Counted from the first letter of the stretch, positions 1 through 6,744 are shown. The stretch: 8,714 bases of DNA from Deltaproteobacteria bacterium (GCA_003161515.1 PMOH01000067.1:1-8714); one strand, 5' to 3'. Notes: generated by a model not told the origin, from the letters alone. Numbers and translations: made by a program.

Positions 1-1514
1 TTGAAGATCGACTTGTCGAACACGAGATGAGTCTGCAGGGCCGGGTCGGGGGTGACGTCCTTGAGCACGACAGTTGCGGTCGAGCCGTCGGAATTACTCT
101 CGAGATTTTTGGCGAAGCTGACGGGACCGCTGAGCTCGAGAATCACCGACAGCGGCGGATCGTTCGATGACAGCCTGATCGTTTTCAGCGTCGCGGGACC
201 GGCTGCGGGCGGCTCGCTCAGCGACAGCGGCGCAGACGACGACGCGGTATCGCCGGGGCCGGTCACCTGATGCATCGTCGCCACCGGCACGGAATCTGCG
301 GTCATTTCACCCATCGCCGGAGCGGGCGCGGGCGCATCCGAGCTCGCAGTCAGCTGAGGCATCGCGGGCTCCGACGGCGCATCTTCGGCCGCACCAGTCA
401 TCGCGCGCGCCTGCGCTGCGGCGGCGCCGGCAATACTGCCGGTGGGTTTCGGCAATATCGGGGCAGGCGCTCGCATCATGTCAGGTGTGCCACTCTTTCG
501 GCTCGGAAGATCGGGCTGCGACGGATCAGGCGCATTCGCGACGGCTTGCACCTCCGGCGACAACGCTTTCAGAGCCGCGCTCGACGGCGGCGCCGCGTCG
601 AGGTTCGGCAGTCCGTCGGCGCCGTAAGTCCCGCCGCCACCCGACGACGCGACCTGCGCGCCGTTCATATCCGAGCGCTGGCGCACGATTACGTTGTCCG
701 CGTTCGAATCGTCGGGATTGCCGCCGTAGCCGGTTTCAGCGAGCACCAGTGGCAGCGGATCTTCTTCGGTGTCGATTGGCTGATGAAGCTTGGCGAGCTC
801 GGTCTGGGCTCGCTTGGCGTAGTTGGAATTGGGGAAATGCTTCTCGACAGCGGCGAAAGCCTGCGCCGCCGAGTATCGCTTGCCTTCTCGCTCGAGCGAA
901 ACTCCCAGCTCGAAGAGCGCGTCCGGGGCGACGGGCGTCTCCGGATATTTCTGGAGCAGCTCGGCGAAGCGCGATTCCGCCGCACGGAAGTTCGCCCGTT
1001 TATAATAGTAGTTGCCGACGATCATCTGGTTGCGCGCGAGCATCTCGCGGCATACCAGCACCTTGTCGTGCGCGAGCGCGGCGAAGTCGCCTTCCGGAAA
1101 GCGCTGCTCCAATTCCTGGAAGCGCTTGAGCGCCGCGGTGGTCTTGCCCTGGTCCTGATCCTCGCGCCCAATCTGATCGTAGTAGCTCAGCCCGATGTAG
1201 TACGTGACGAGCTCGAGATTTTTGCTCGTCGGATGCATCCGCTGGAAGTCGTCGAGCGCGCCGATCGCCTCGGCGTAGTCCTTCTGCTGGTAGTAGGCGA
1301 GGCCGATTTTCATCTCGGCATCTTCGGCGTAGGGGCTGAACGGGAATTTGTCGATCACCTGCTGATAATTTTCGATCGCCGCCTTGTATTCTTTTGTCGC
1401 AAAATCAAGTTGAGCCTGCGCGTAGTAGTTCTCGCCGGTCGGCTTCTGGCGCAGACTGCATGCAGTGGCAGGCAGCAAAGCGAGAGCCACCAATATCAAC
1501 AACAAGCGCTTCAT
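1..1514 (-). CDS. bamD: BamD-like outer membrane assembly lipoprotein with long C-terminal extension (partial, 3' end outside window)
   Basis: The frame stays open from ATG at 1514 to the left edge: 504 codons with no stop. Residues 1-19 form a lipoprotein signal: positive start MKR, hydrophobic core, lipobox PATAC with Cys19 as the lipidated residue. Residues ~26-245 are TPR-like helical repeats typical of BamD/YfiO (for example YYAQAQLDFATKEYKAAIE from residue 30, and FELGVSLEREGKRYSAAQAF at 201-220). BamD is the periplasm-facing lipoprotein of the BAM complex that inserts beta-barrel proteins. Family members usually end near 240-290 residues. Here an Ala/Pro/Ser/Gly-rich linker (~260-440) follows, then a beta-rich segment (~443-495, with LSVILELSGPVSF and a TVVLKDV strand) resembling an AMIN domain, which in other proteins binds peptidoglycan or targets the envelope. 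No clear Shine-Dalgarno precedes the ATG. Alternative: a YbgF/CpoB-type TPR protein, less likely because of the lipobox and the repeat pattern. The AMIN call is by pattern only. Confidence 0.85.
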   Translation of the reverse strand, partial: MKRLLLILVALALLPATACSLRQKPTGENYYAQAQLDFATKEYKAAIENYQQVIDKFPFSPYAEDAEMKIGLAYYQQKDYAEAIGALDDFQRMHPTSKNLELVTYYIGLSYYDQIGREDQDQGKTTAALKRFQELEQRFPEGDFAALAHDKVLVCREMLARNQMIVGNYYYKRANFRAAESRFAELLQKYPETPVAPDALFELGVSLEREGKRYSAAQAFAAVEKHFPNSNYAKRAQTELAKLHQPIDTEEDPLPLVLAETGYGGNPDDSNADNVIVRQRSDMNGAQVASSGGGGTYGADGLPNLDAAPPSSAALKALSPEVQAVANAPDPSQPDLPSRKSGTPDMMRAPAPILPKPTGSIAGAAAAQARAMTGAAEDAPSEPAMPQLTASSDAPAPAPAMGEMTADSVPVATMHQVTGPGDTASSSAPLSLSEPPAAGPATLKTIRLSSNDPPLSVILELSGPVSFAKNLESNSDGSTATVVLKDVTPDPALQTHLVFDKSIF

Positions 1515-1528
1515 CGGGTGACGCGGAA

Positions 1529-1557
1529 AGGTTAAACAACGGTGTTCGGCATTGCAA
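1529..1557 (-). promoter_or_regulatory. candidate sigma70-like promoter for bamD
   Basis: On the minus strand there is TTGCAA (1557-1552), a 17-nt spacer, and TAACCT (1534-1529). The -35 matches consensus at 4 of 6 positions and the -10 at 3 of 6, with ideal spacing. It lies in the 92-bp gap between trmB and bamD. The predicted transcript start would leave a leader of only about 8 nt, which fits the absence of a Shine-Dalgarno but also weakens the call. Read-through from trmB is an alternative. Confidence 0.3.
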
Positions 1558-1606
1558 TCCGCGCTCAATGCACGGTTCGCGCGCGTGCGGTGACAGGATG
1601 GCGGAT

Positions 1607-2260
1607 TCAGTTACTTTTGGACTCGCGCGGCTTGCGGAATGCGGCCGAATAGACCGGCTTGCCGGCGGCGACGTACTTGCGCGCGAAACCCGTCCGCTCG
1701 GCGCCCGGCGCGGCCTCGACCGCGCGGATAAAACCCGCCGCGAGCATCATCGGGAAAATCTCGGCGGAATAATCGCGCACGTCGGTCGCGACATACGCGG
1801 TCGCGCCCGGCTCGACGGTGCGAAACAGGCTCGCGACCAGCGTCGGCGTGAACAGGCGATGCTTGACGTGACGCTCCTTCGGCCACGGGTCGGGATAATA
1901 AATGTGGAACGCGCTGACGCTCGCGTCGGCCAGCATGAGATTGACCAGCGTGCGCGCGTCCATCCGCACGACGCGCAAATTGTCGAGTCCCGCGCGGCCG
2001 CATCGCACGGCCAGCACCCGCGTGATCGTCGATGAAAGCTCGACTGCGATAAAGTCGCGATCGGGAAATTCGGCGGCGCGCTCGATGATGAACTCACCCT
2101 TGCCGGCACCAATCTCGATTTCGATTGGAGCACGGCGGCCGAACATCGCGGGTGGATCGATTGTGAATAGGTGGTCGTCGGGAGCGAAGAGGACGCGCTC
2201 GCCAATTTCGCGCGCCTTGGGATTCCCCCAGATGCGAGCGGCTTTTCGAAGTCGTGCCAT
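1607..2260 (-). CDS. trmB: tRNA (guanine-N7-)-methyltransferase TrmB
   Basis: TrmB uses S-adenosylmethionine to make 7-methylguanosine at position 46 in the tRNA variable loop. Counting from the ATG at 2260 (217 aa), the SAM-binding loop IEIGAGKGEF is at 48-57. An acidic residue follows at the end of strand 2 (IAVELS). The family signature YYPDPWPKERHVKHR is at 121-135, close to the canonical (F/Y)PDPWPKKRHxKRR that carries the catalytic Asp and the RNA-contacting basic residues. TDVRDYSAEI and the C-terminal TGFARKY segment also fit; the latter resembles the usual TxFExK motif. An in-frame ATG at 2299 would give 230 aa. I prefer 2260 because the extra 13 residues do not resemble the family start, but neither site has a convincing Shine-Dalgarno. 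It is followed by bamD after 92 bp on the same strand. The function is independent of the catabolic genes upstream. Confidence 0.93.
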   Translation of the reverse strand: MARLRKAARIWGNPKAREIGERVLFAPDDHLFTIDPPAMFGRRAPIEIEIGAGKGEFIIERAAEFPDRDFIAVELSSTITRVLAVRCGRAGLDNLRVVRMDARTLVNLMLADASVSAFHIYYPDPWPKERHVKHRLFTPTLVASLFRTVEPGATAYVATDVRDYSAEIFPMMLAAGFIRAVEAAPGAERTGFARKYVAAGKPVYSAAFRKPRESKSN

Positions 2261-2306
2261 GAATGCATGACGATAGCGGGCAACGCCCTCGCCCGCCATC
2301 CGCCAT

Positions 2307-2320
2307 GCTTCGCGCGAAGC
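2307..2320. repeat. perfect 14-bp palindrome upstream of trmB
   Basis: GCTTCGCGCGAAGC equals its own reverse complement. It lies 46 bp upstream of the preferred trmB start and only 7 bp upstream of the alternative ATG at 2299. As RNA it could fold only with a very tight loop, so a protein-binding site or chance in GC-rich DNA are both possible. It abuts the left copy of the inverted repeat (2326). Confidence 0.3.
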
Positions 2321-2325
2321 GCCTT

Positions 2326-2396
2326 CCTAACCTCTTCTTGTCCGAGGAGAGGTCGGCGTAAGCCGCGCAGCGGTGTCGCCGGGAGAGGTGCAACGC
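2326..2396 (+). repeat. intergenic inverted-repeat element, left copy (~71 bp)
   Basis: This segment starts CCTAACCTC and ends GAGAGGTGCAACGC, and is matched in reverse complement by 2493-2560. The outer 33 bp agree at 29 positions (both contain CTTGTCCGAGG). The inner 17 bp (CGGGAGAGGTGCAACGC) are identical. The centre diverges and differs in length by 3 bp. The 96 bp between the copies (2397-2492) show no ORF, RNA gene or further repeat that I can recognise. Because the copies are diverged, this looks like two insertions of a dispersed family or an old MITE-like unit, not a fresh duplication. Confidence 0.8.
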
Positions 2397-2492
2397 ATGA
2401 CAGCGCAGCTTCGCCAACTCGTTTAATCACAATGCAGAGACACGCGTCCGGCCCGTTCGACAGAAGCACAACTGGCAGCGCGGCATCGGCCG

Positions 2493-2560
2493 GCGTTGCA
2501 CCTCTCCCGCCGCGCTCCTTTGGCGCGCGGCGACCTCCCCTCGGACAAGGGGAGGTTAGG
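2493..2560 (-). repeat. intergenic inverted-repeat element, right copy (~68 bp), with internal hairpins; possible terminator of the catabolic operon
   Basis: This is the reverse-orientation partner of 2326-2396. It contains two hairpins of its own: ACCTCCCC / GGGGAGGT around an 8-nt loop (TCGGACAA) at the 2560 side, and CGCCGCG / CGCGGCG around CTCCTTTGG further in. It begins 7 bp after the stop codon of the hpaB-like gene (2567). Transcripts of the catabolic operon would therefore enter this stem-loop at once. There is no T-tract, so a classical intrinsic terminator is not supported; mRNA 3'-end protection or attenuation is possible. Confidence 0.75.
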
Positions 2561-2566
2561 ACGCGA

Positions 2567-4012
2567 TCAGTCGGGGCGTTTCAGGAAGGCGCGCACTCTC
2601 TCGACCAGGGGCTTCAGGTCGGTGTTGTCGACCAGGGCGCTGGCCATTCGGACGGGGTCGCCGAAGAAGAAACGCTCGTAGAGGACCTGGCGGCCGCCGA
2701 ATGCGCTGCATGCGACTTCCCACGCCAATCGATAGAGCGCGACACGCTCCTTCGCGGGACTGTCGGCGGCGGCGAAGTAGCGCTCGATGTCCGGCAGCTC
2801 GGCAGGGTTGGCGAAATCGGCTGTCGACGGGGTCGCCATCAGCGAGCTCGAGCTGTTCAGCTGGATAATTTCGACCAGGCGCGGATACAAACGCGGGAAA
2901 AGATTGCGCGCGGTGTCGAGCGGCGCTCGCGCCGGCGTGAACACGCCCCACTTGTCCAGCGCGGCGTCGGCTTCGGCCGCGCGCAGGCATGCGCGCATCG
3001 TTTCGGTGGTCGTGATCATCTCGGCGATGCGCTCGCGCACGTGCGGCAAACTCATCGCGTCGCTGGCCTCGGCGATTCGCGCCGCCAGTCCCAAAACGAA
3101 TTCGCTCTTCGCGACATTTTTCACCGCGACCTGATGCATCATGTGGACGACTGCGTCGGTTCCCGCGTACAGCGCGTTGCATCGCGCGACGTCGCCGCAC
3201 AGGAATACGCGTTCCCACGGGACGAGCACGTTGTCGAAGACCACCACCGCGTCCATTTCGTCGAAGCGCGACGCGAGCGGATGATCGAAGCGCGAACGGC
3301 CGAGGTCGTAGGTGTCGCGACACAGGAATTTCAAGCCCTTGGCGTTGCAATTGATCGCGAACGACAGCGCGAACGGCTCTGCCGCCGGCTCGGCCTTCAG
3401 CACGGTCGAAGGAAACACGAGCAGTTCCTCCGACAGCGGCGCGAGCGTCGCGAGCATCCGGCATCCGCTCACTACGATGCCGTCGTTGGTTTTTTCGACC
3501 AGCTTCAGCGCGAGGTCGGCGTCGGTGTGTCCCGCCCATCCAGCGGCGCGGCTCGCGCGCGGGTTGACCAGCGTATGCGTCGCGCACCAATCGTGATGAC
3601 GCGCCTCCATATAGTAGTTCCAGATGTTGTCGCCGTGACGCTTATCGCTCTCGGCGAAAAATTCGCGCGCCGCGGCCATCGCGGCGAGACTCACGTTCAA
3701 ATAATCCGGCGTGCGCCCGAGCATCCCGCAGCCGAAGTCGGCCCATGTTTTCATCATGCGCGAGCGCTTGCGCAGGTCGTCGGCAGTTTTCGGGATGATG
3801 AACGACATACCCGCGCGACCGCCGTCGTCGGTGCGGAAGGTCATCGTCTCGGGATGCTCCATCTGCATGTCGTAGAGCGAAGCGACCGAGCGGGCACAAT
3901 TCGCAAACGCGGGATGCGCGGTGACGTCGCCGGCGCGCGCGCCCGCGATCCAGATTTCGGCGCCGAGCTTTTTCAGCGACGACAGGTAATTGTTGCCCGA
4001 GCGCGCGCCCAT
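2567..4012 (-). CDS. hpaB: HpaB-family FADH2-dependent aromatic monooxygenase (4-hydroxyphenylacetate 3-monooxygenase-like)
   Basis: The product is 481 aa, within the family's usual ~480-520. HpaB takes reduced FAD from a separate reductase (HpaC) and hydroxylates a phenol ortho to its OH, for example 4-hydroxyphenylacetate to homoprotocatechuate. Visible family blocks are GRTPDYLN (99-106), ATHTLVNPR (144-152), DGIVVSGCRMLAT (177-189), a SRFDEMDA block (248-255) running into DNVLVPWERVF (260-270), and FGGRQVLYE (438-446). Arg100, Tyr104 and His146 fall in the two motifs that form the substrate pocket in Thermus HpaB (R100, Y104, H142), by my motif alignment. The start at 4012 is preceded by GAGG nine bases upstream, and the stop of the preceding gene is one base away, so translation is probably coupled. 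No HpaC partner is seen. The substrate is inferred from hpaD and hpaE in the cluster; related family members act on other phenols. Confidence 0.88.
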   Translation of the reverse strand: MGARSGNNYLSSLKKLGAEIWIAGARAGDVTAHPAFANCARSVASLYDMQMEHPETMTFRTDDGGRAGMSFIIPKTADDLRKRSRMMKTWADFGCGMLGRTPDYLNVSLAAMAAAREFFAESDKRHGDNIWNYYMEARHHDWCATHTLVNPRASRAAGWAGHTDADLALKLVEKTNDGIVVSGCRMLATLAPLSEELLVFPSTVLKAEPAAEPFALSFAINCNAKGLKFLCRDTYDLGRSRFDHPLASRFDEMDAVVVFDNVLVPWERVFLCGDVARCNALYAGTDAVVHMMHQVAVKNVAKSEFVLGLAARIAEASDAMSLPHVRERIAEMITTTETMRACLRAAEADAALDKWGVFTPARAPLDTARNLFPRLYPRLVEIIQLNSSSSLMATPSTADFANPAELPDIERYFAAADSPAKERVALYRLAWEVACSAFGGRQVLYERFFFGDPVRMASALVDNTDLKPLVERVRAFLKRPD

Positions 4013-4025
4013 CTCAGATGACCTC
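4010..4025 (-). promoter_or_regulatory. stop-start junction with Shine-Dalgarno for hpaB-like gene
   Basis: On the minus strand the lyase gene ends TGA, then one G, then ATG of the hpaB-like gene (TGAGATG). A GAGG at 4025-4022 lies 9 nt before the ATG, inside the lyase coding region. This layout supports translational coupling and co-regulation of the two proteins, and it fixes the start at 4012. Confidence 0.7.
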
Positions 4026-4901
4026 GTTGAGCAGCGGAAGGCGCTTGCGGATTCGATCGGCGGCGTCAGCGGGCGCCATGTACGGCGGTCGCGCCGGGCC
4101 CATCTCGATTCCAGTCGCGACCGATGCGGTGACTTTCGTCGTACCGAGATGACCGAGCGTTTCCTCGCCGCCGCGCGGGAAGCATCGATTGAGCCGGCGC
4201 TGAATTTCCTCCGCGCGCTTATAGTCGCCGGCCTGGTACGCCTTGAGCAGCGCGACCGCGGCGGGCACCGCGAAAATATTGATGAAGCCGCCGGACGCGC
4301 CGAGCATCAGCCCCGCGAGCATCGCGCGAAACGTATTGTAGATGTCCGCGCGGCCGTCCACCTCGTCATACAGCGCCTCGAGATGCTGCAAGTCGGTCAG
4401 CACTTCTTTGAACGCGACGACGCCGGGAATCGTCGCGAGCTTGCCCGCGAAACGCGGCGTGATGTTGAACTTGCTCAGCGCCGGATTGTGGTAGATGACG
4501 ACGGGCAGGTCACCCGACTCGGCAATCATGCGGTAATGGCGCTCGACTTCGGCCTCGCCGCATCGCCAGTAGTACGGCGGGATCACTTGCTGCGCGTCGT
4601 AGCCGAGACGCGCTGCGATTTTTGCGTAGCGAAGAGTTTCGAGCGTGGTCGCGCCCGAAGTCATCGCGACTGCCGAGAGATCTGCGTGGACACTGGTCTC
4701 CTCGATCACGATTTCGAACACGCGCGTGCGCTCGGCGTTGTCCATGTGCAGAAATTCACCGATGCTCGGCGCGGCGACGACGCCCTGCGCGCCCGCCGCA
4801 ATCGCCCACTGGACTTCGCGCCGCAGCGCATCTTCATTGAGCCGGTAGTCGTCGGTGAACGGCGTCACCAGCATCGCCAAAATCCCATGTGCAAGTTTCA
4901 T
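4014..4901 (-). CDS. DapA-superfamily class I aldolase/lyase (not a typical dihydrodipicolinate synthase)
   Basis: This is a 295-aa (beta/alpha)8-barrel of the DapA/N-acetylneuraminate lyase superfamily, which forms a Schiff base with pyruvate or another 2-keto acid. The expected Schiff-base lysine is Lys165 (VVAFKEVLTD, 161-170) and the proton-relay tyrosine is Tyr137 (YHNP, 137-140); E. coli DapA has K161 and Y133. The substrate loop reads PSIGE (45-49) where DapA has GTTGE. The position of DapA Arg138, which holds aspartate semialdehyde, is Leu142 here. Both differences argue against lysine biosynthesis and for another 2-keto-acid lyase or dehydratase. Its position one base before the hpaB-like gene suggests a step in aromatic breakdown, for example releasing pyruvate late in the homoprotocatechuate pathway in place of HpaI. 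Other candidates are a hydratase-aldolase (NahE-like) or a sugar-acid dehydratase. The exact reaction cannot be read from sequence. Confidence 0.85.
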   Translation of the reverse strand: MKLAHGILAMLVTPFTDDYRLNEDALRREVQWAIAAGAQGVVAAPSIGEFLHMDNAERTRVFEIVIEETSVHADLSAVAMTSGATTLETLRYAKIAARLGYDAQQVIPPYYWRCGEAEVERHYRMIAESGDLPVVIYHNPALSKFNITPRFAGKLATIPGVVAFKEVLTDLQHLEALYDEVDGRADIYNTFRAMLAGLMLGASGGFINIFAVPAAVALLKAYQAGDYKRAEEIQRRLNRCFPRGGEETLGHLGTTKVTASVATGIEMGPARPPYMAPADAADRIRKRLPLLNEVI

Positions 4902-4913
4902 TGCTAAGTTCCC

Positions 4914-4926
4914 GACTCGTCGAGTC
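4914..4926. promoter_or_regulatory. operator-like palindrome upstream of the lyase gene
   Basis: GACTCG-T-CGAGTC is a perfect 6+1+6 palindrome centred at 4920. It is 12 bp upstream of the lyase start codon, inside the 121-bp spacer after the HEPN gene. It could be an operator for a dimeric repressor or a small leader hairpin over the ribosome entry site. No regulator gene is in the window. Confidence 0.4.
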
Positions 4927-4957
4927 TACCGCTGTTGCGTCCCTGCCGGCACAGCTA

Positions 4958-4986
4958 TCGATACTTTAGTTTTGGCCAACCGCTAA
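4958..4986 (-). promoter_or_regulatory. weak candidate promoter for lyase-hpaB unit
   Basis: On the minus strand TTAGCG (4986-4981) and TATCGA (4963-4958) are 17 nt apart, in a locally AT-rich stretch (about 4956-4992) that stands out from the GC-rich surroundings. Each hexamer matches consensus at only 3 of 6 positions. If real, the transcript would start near 4951 and the palindrome at 4914-4926 would lie in its leader. Confidence 0.25.
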
Positions 4987-5022
4987 CTATTCAGGTTTGC
5001 CGATGCCCGAGGAACAAACGTC

Positions 5023-5829
5023 TTACGCTACGGTCTTGAGCACTTTATCAGTACCGTCAACCAAATCGGTGACTTGCTCGGCGGTTGGCTCCTTAAGCTT
5101 GTTATGCACGCAAAGATTTCTTATATCGCCGAGCATGGAGACGTGCCGCCACTCGGGTACGTCAATTACCGAGTTGTCTCTCAAAAGCTGGTTAAGATCG
5201 GCGACACCGGGATTTTTCTTCGTCACCGTGATTGAGCGATCGTCGCAGACTTGGCGCAGATGCTTTTCCAAAACCACTCCGGCGATGGCGCCTGCTGCGC
5301 GAAGAAACTTGTTCTTAAGCAATTCGCGCGCCGCTCCGATTTCACTATCGAATACATCTGCTTGTACGAGTTGCCTCATTTCGAACAGTGAGCTTTCGAA
5401 GCGCTTCTTTGCGGCTTTCACTATCGCAAGCTGCTGGTTGAATTGCTGCACAGCTGCGGAACGATCCACAATCACACGGCCACCTTGGCTCAGACTCAAG
5501 CCCCGCAAGTAGTCCTGAATGACGTAGTTTTCATTGGTTAGGTCCTTGCGCCCCTTCGGCTTCTCGTAGAATCCAATGAAGTTATCGACTCTCGCGGGTA
5601 GCAGCTGACGGAGGAGAGCCAGAGATTCCGAGTACCAAGCCTCGTACTCGGTTGCAAAGTTTGGAAGCGCTTTAAGCAGCGCATCGCCTTCTTTCTCGCC
5701 GATGGCTGCACGAATTTGTTTGACAAAGGCATCGCCTCGAATTTCCTTGTCCATCGCAAGTTTCAGCGATTCGCCCCTCGCAATGAGGCGATCCAGATCC
5801 TTCTTAAGCCGGTCCAAGTTCGTCGCCAT
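5023..5829 (-). CDS. HEPN-like domain protein of unknown function, probable acquired gene
   Basis: The 268-aa product has no recognisable catabolic signature. Residues 1-175 look largely helical, beginning with a charged amphipathic stretch (LDRLKKDLDRLIARGESLKL). The C-terminal part (~172-268) resembles an all-helical HEPN domain. It has an alanine/glycine-rich helix AAGAIAGVVLEKHLRQ (178-193, with Glu188) and then DIRNLCVHNK (235-244). The latter carries R237-N238-x3-H242, the RNxxxH motif that is the RNase site in many HEPN toxins, Abi proteins and antiphage effectors. No signal peptide or transmembrane helix is seen. The start at 5829 is 18 bp after the hpaD stop, with only a weak GAG upstream. 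Sampled lines are 53-55% GC against about 70% in a sampled line of hpaE, suggesting transfer. No antitoxin-like partner (MNT nucleotidyltransferase or similar) is adjacent. HEPN membership is inferred from motif and helix pattern; function and nuclease activity are unknown. Confidence 0.65.
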   Translation of the reverse strand: MATNLDRLKKDLDRLIARGESLKLAMDKEIRGDAFVKQIRAAIGEKEGDALLKALPNFATEYEAWYSESLALLRQLLPARVDNFIGFYEKPKGRKDLTNENYVIQDYLRGLSLSQGGRVIVDRSAAVQQFNQQLAIVKAAKKRFESSLFEMRQLVQADVFDSEIGAARELLKNKFLRAAGAIAGVVLEKHLRQVCDDRSITVTKKNPGVADLNQLLRDNSVIDVPEWRHVSMLGDIRNLCVHNKLKEPTAEQVTDLVDGTDKVLKTVA

Positions 5830-5847
5830 CGTTGTGTCTCGATCGCG

Positions 5848-6744
5848 CTAGGCGGCTTCGCGCTCGGCGCCGCTGAATGAGGGTTGAAAGAAAAAGATTG
5901 ACTGGCCGGTGCCGATTGCGGCTTCGTATTTTCCGAACTGCTCGCCGCGCCAGGTCCACGAGTCGGCGCCCATCGCGCCGGCCATCGTGATGTAATGCGA
6001 GAAGCGGCCCTCGGGCAAGCAATGTGCGCGATAATCGTCGGCCGAAGCCAGCACCGCGTCATGACGCCCCTGTTTGAACCATTCCATGATTCGTTCGTCG
6101 TACAAACGATTGGCGGTTGACGCGATGTCTTCGGGCGACGCCGATGCGCGATCGAGAATATGATCGTAGTCCCAGAATTTGTGCGACATGCCGCCCGACG
6201 CCACGATCACGACCCGACGATTCGATTTCCAGATAGCCTGTCCGATCGCGGCGCCATACGCCAAATCATTTTTGACCGACGCAGTTTGACAAACGCTGAC
6301 CGAGAGCACGCGGCGGCGCGCCTCGTGATTGAAATAGTGCATCACGTTGAGCGTCGGATAGTGTATTGGCAAGTTGCTATGTGCCGACGCGATCGCACGA
6401 ATCCCCCGCTCCCGCGCCTCCATTTCGACTGCGCGCGCGAGTTCGGCGTCGCCACGATAGTCATATTCGAGGCCGTGCAGCATCTCCGGCAGCTCTTCCG
6501 ATGTATACACACCCGCGAGCCGCTCGTGAGCATTGAGTACGTACTCCAAAGTGGAGAACCAGTGAGTATCGATTAGTAAGAAGGTGTCGAAGTCGAGATG
6601 GCGGATGCGCTCGCGCTCGAGCTTGGTCATCGCGTCGTAGAAAGTGGTCACGCTGCGGCCCATGTATGCGCGGCGCGCGACCGGGTCGGAGATCATCAAG
6701 CGCGGAACGTGGGTGGTGAAGACGGTGGCGACGACCTTACCCAT
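5848..6744 (-). CDS. hpaD: 3,4-dihydroxyphenylacetate 2,3-dioxygenase, class III extradiol type (HpaD)
   Basis: HpaD opens the ring of homoprotocatechuate with O2 and non-heme Fe(II), giving 5-carboxymethyl-2-hydroxymuconate semialdehyde. The 298-aa product shows the LigB/class III blocks: THVPRL with His12, DTHWF (59-63) with His61 (the likely metal-binding histidines), and ASGGMSHKF (182-190) with His188 (the likely catalytic acid/base). AGVYTSEELPEMLHGLEYDY (77-96) closely resembles the same region of E. coli HpaD as I recall it. A C-terminal KYEAAIGTGQ (272-281) supplies Glu274, a plausible third metal ligand, and ends in the GTGQ also seen in HpaD. The start at 6744 has a strong Shine-Dalgarno. 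The ATG overlaps the end of hpaE by 8 bp, so the two enzymes that produce and consume the semialdehyde are translated together. The substrate could be a related catechol; the hpaE neighbour favours homoprotocatechuate. Confidence 0.9.
   Translation of the reverse strand: MGKVVATVFTTHVPRLMISDPVARRAYMGRSVTTFYDAMTKLERERIRHLDFDTFLLIDTHWFSTLEYVLNAHERLAGVYTSEELPEMLHGLEYDYRGDAELARAVEMEARERGIRAIASAHSNLPIHYPTLNVMHYFNHEARRRVLSVSVCQTASVKNDLAYGAAIGQAIWKSNRRVVIVASGGMSHKFWDYDHILDRASASPEDIASTANRLYDERIMEWFKQGRHDAVLASADDYRAHCLPEGRFSHYITMAGAMGADSWTWRGEQFGKYEAAIGTGQSIFFFQPSFSGAEREAA

Noticed and set aside
270..1535. 421-codon plus-strand open frame
   Set aside because: Antisense shadow of the bamD-like gene; Arg-rich, no recognisable domain. 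The minus strand gives a lipobox and TPR pattern.
1569..1592. GCACG/CGTGC hairpin between trmB and bamD as a terminator
   Set aside because: Short stem, no T-tract; typical of chance pairing in GC-rich DNA.
2171..4021. 616-codon open frame on the plus strand opposite hpaB and trmB
   Set aside because: Arg/His/Val-rich product without domains. It is the antisense shadow of GC-rich coding DNA in the hpaB-like gene, which has clear family motifs.
4014..4901. Naming the lyase dapA (lysine biosynthesis)
   Set aside because: The GTTGE loop and substrate arginine are not conserved, and the context is catabolic.
5000..5022. Possible terminator after the HEPN gene (GTTTG/CAAAC arms)
   Set aside because: Only 5-bp arms with a long loop and no T-tract.
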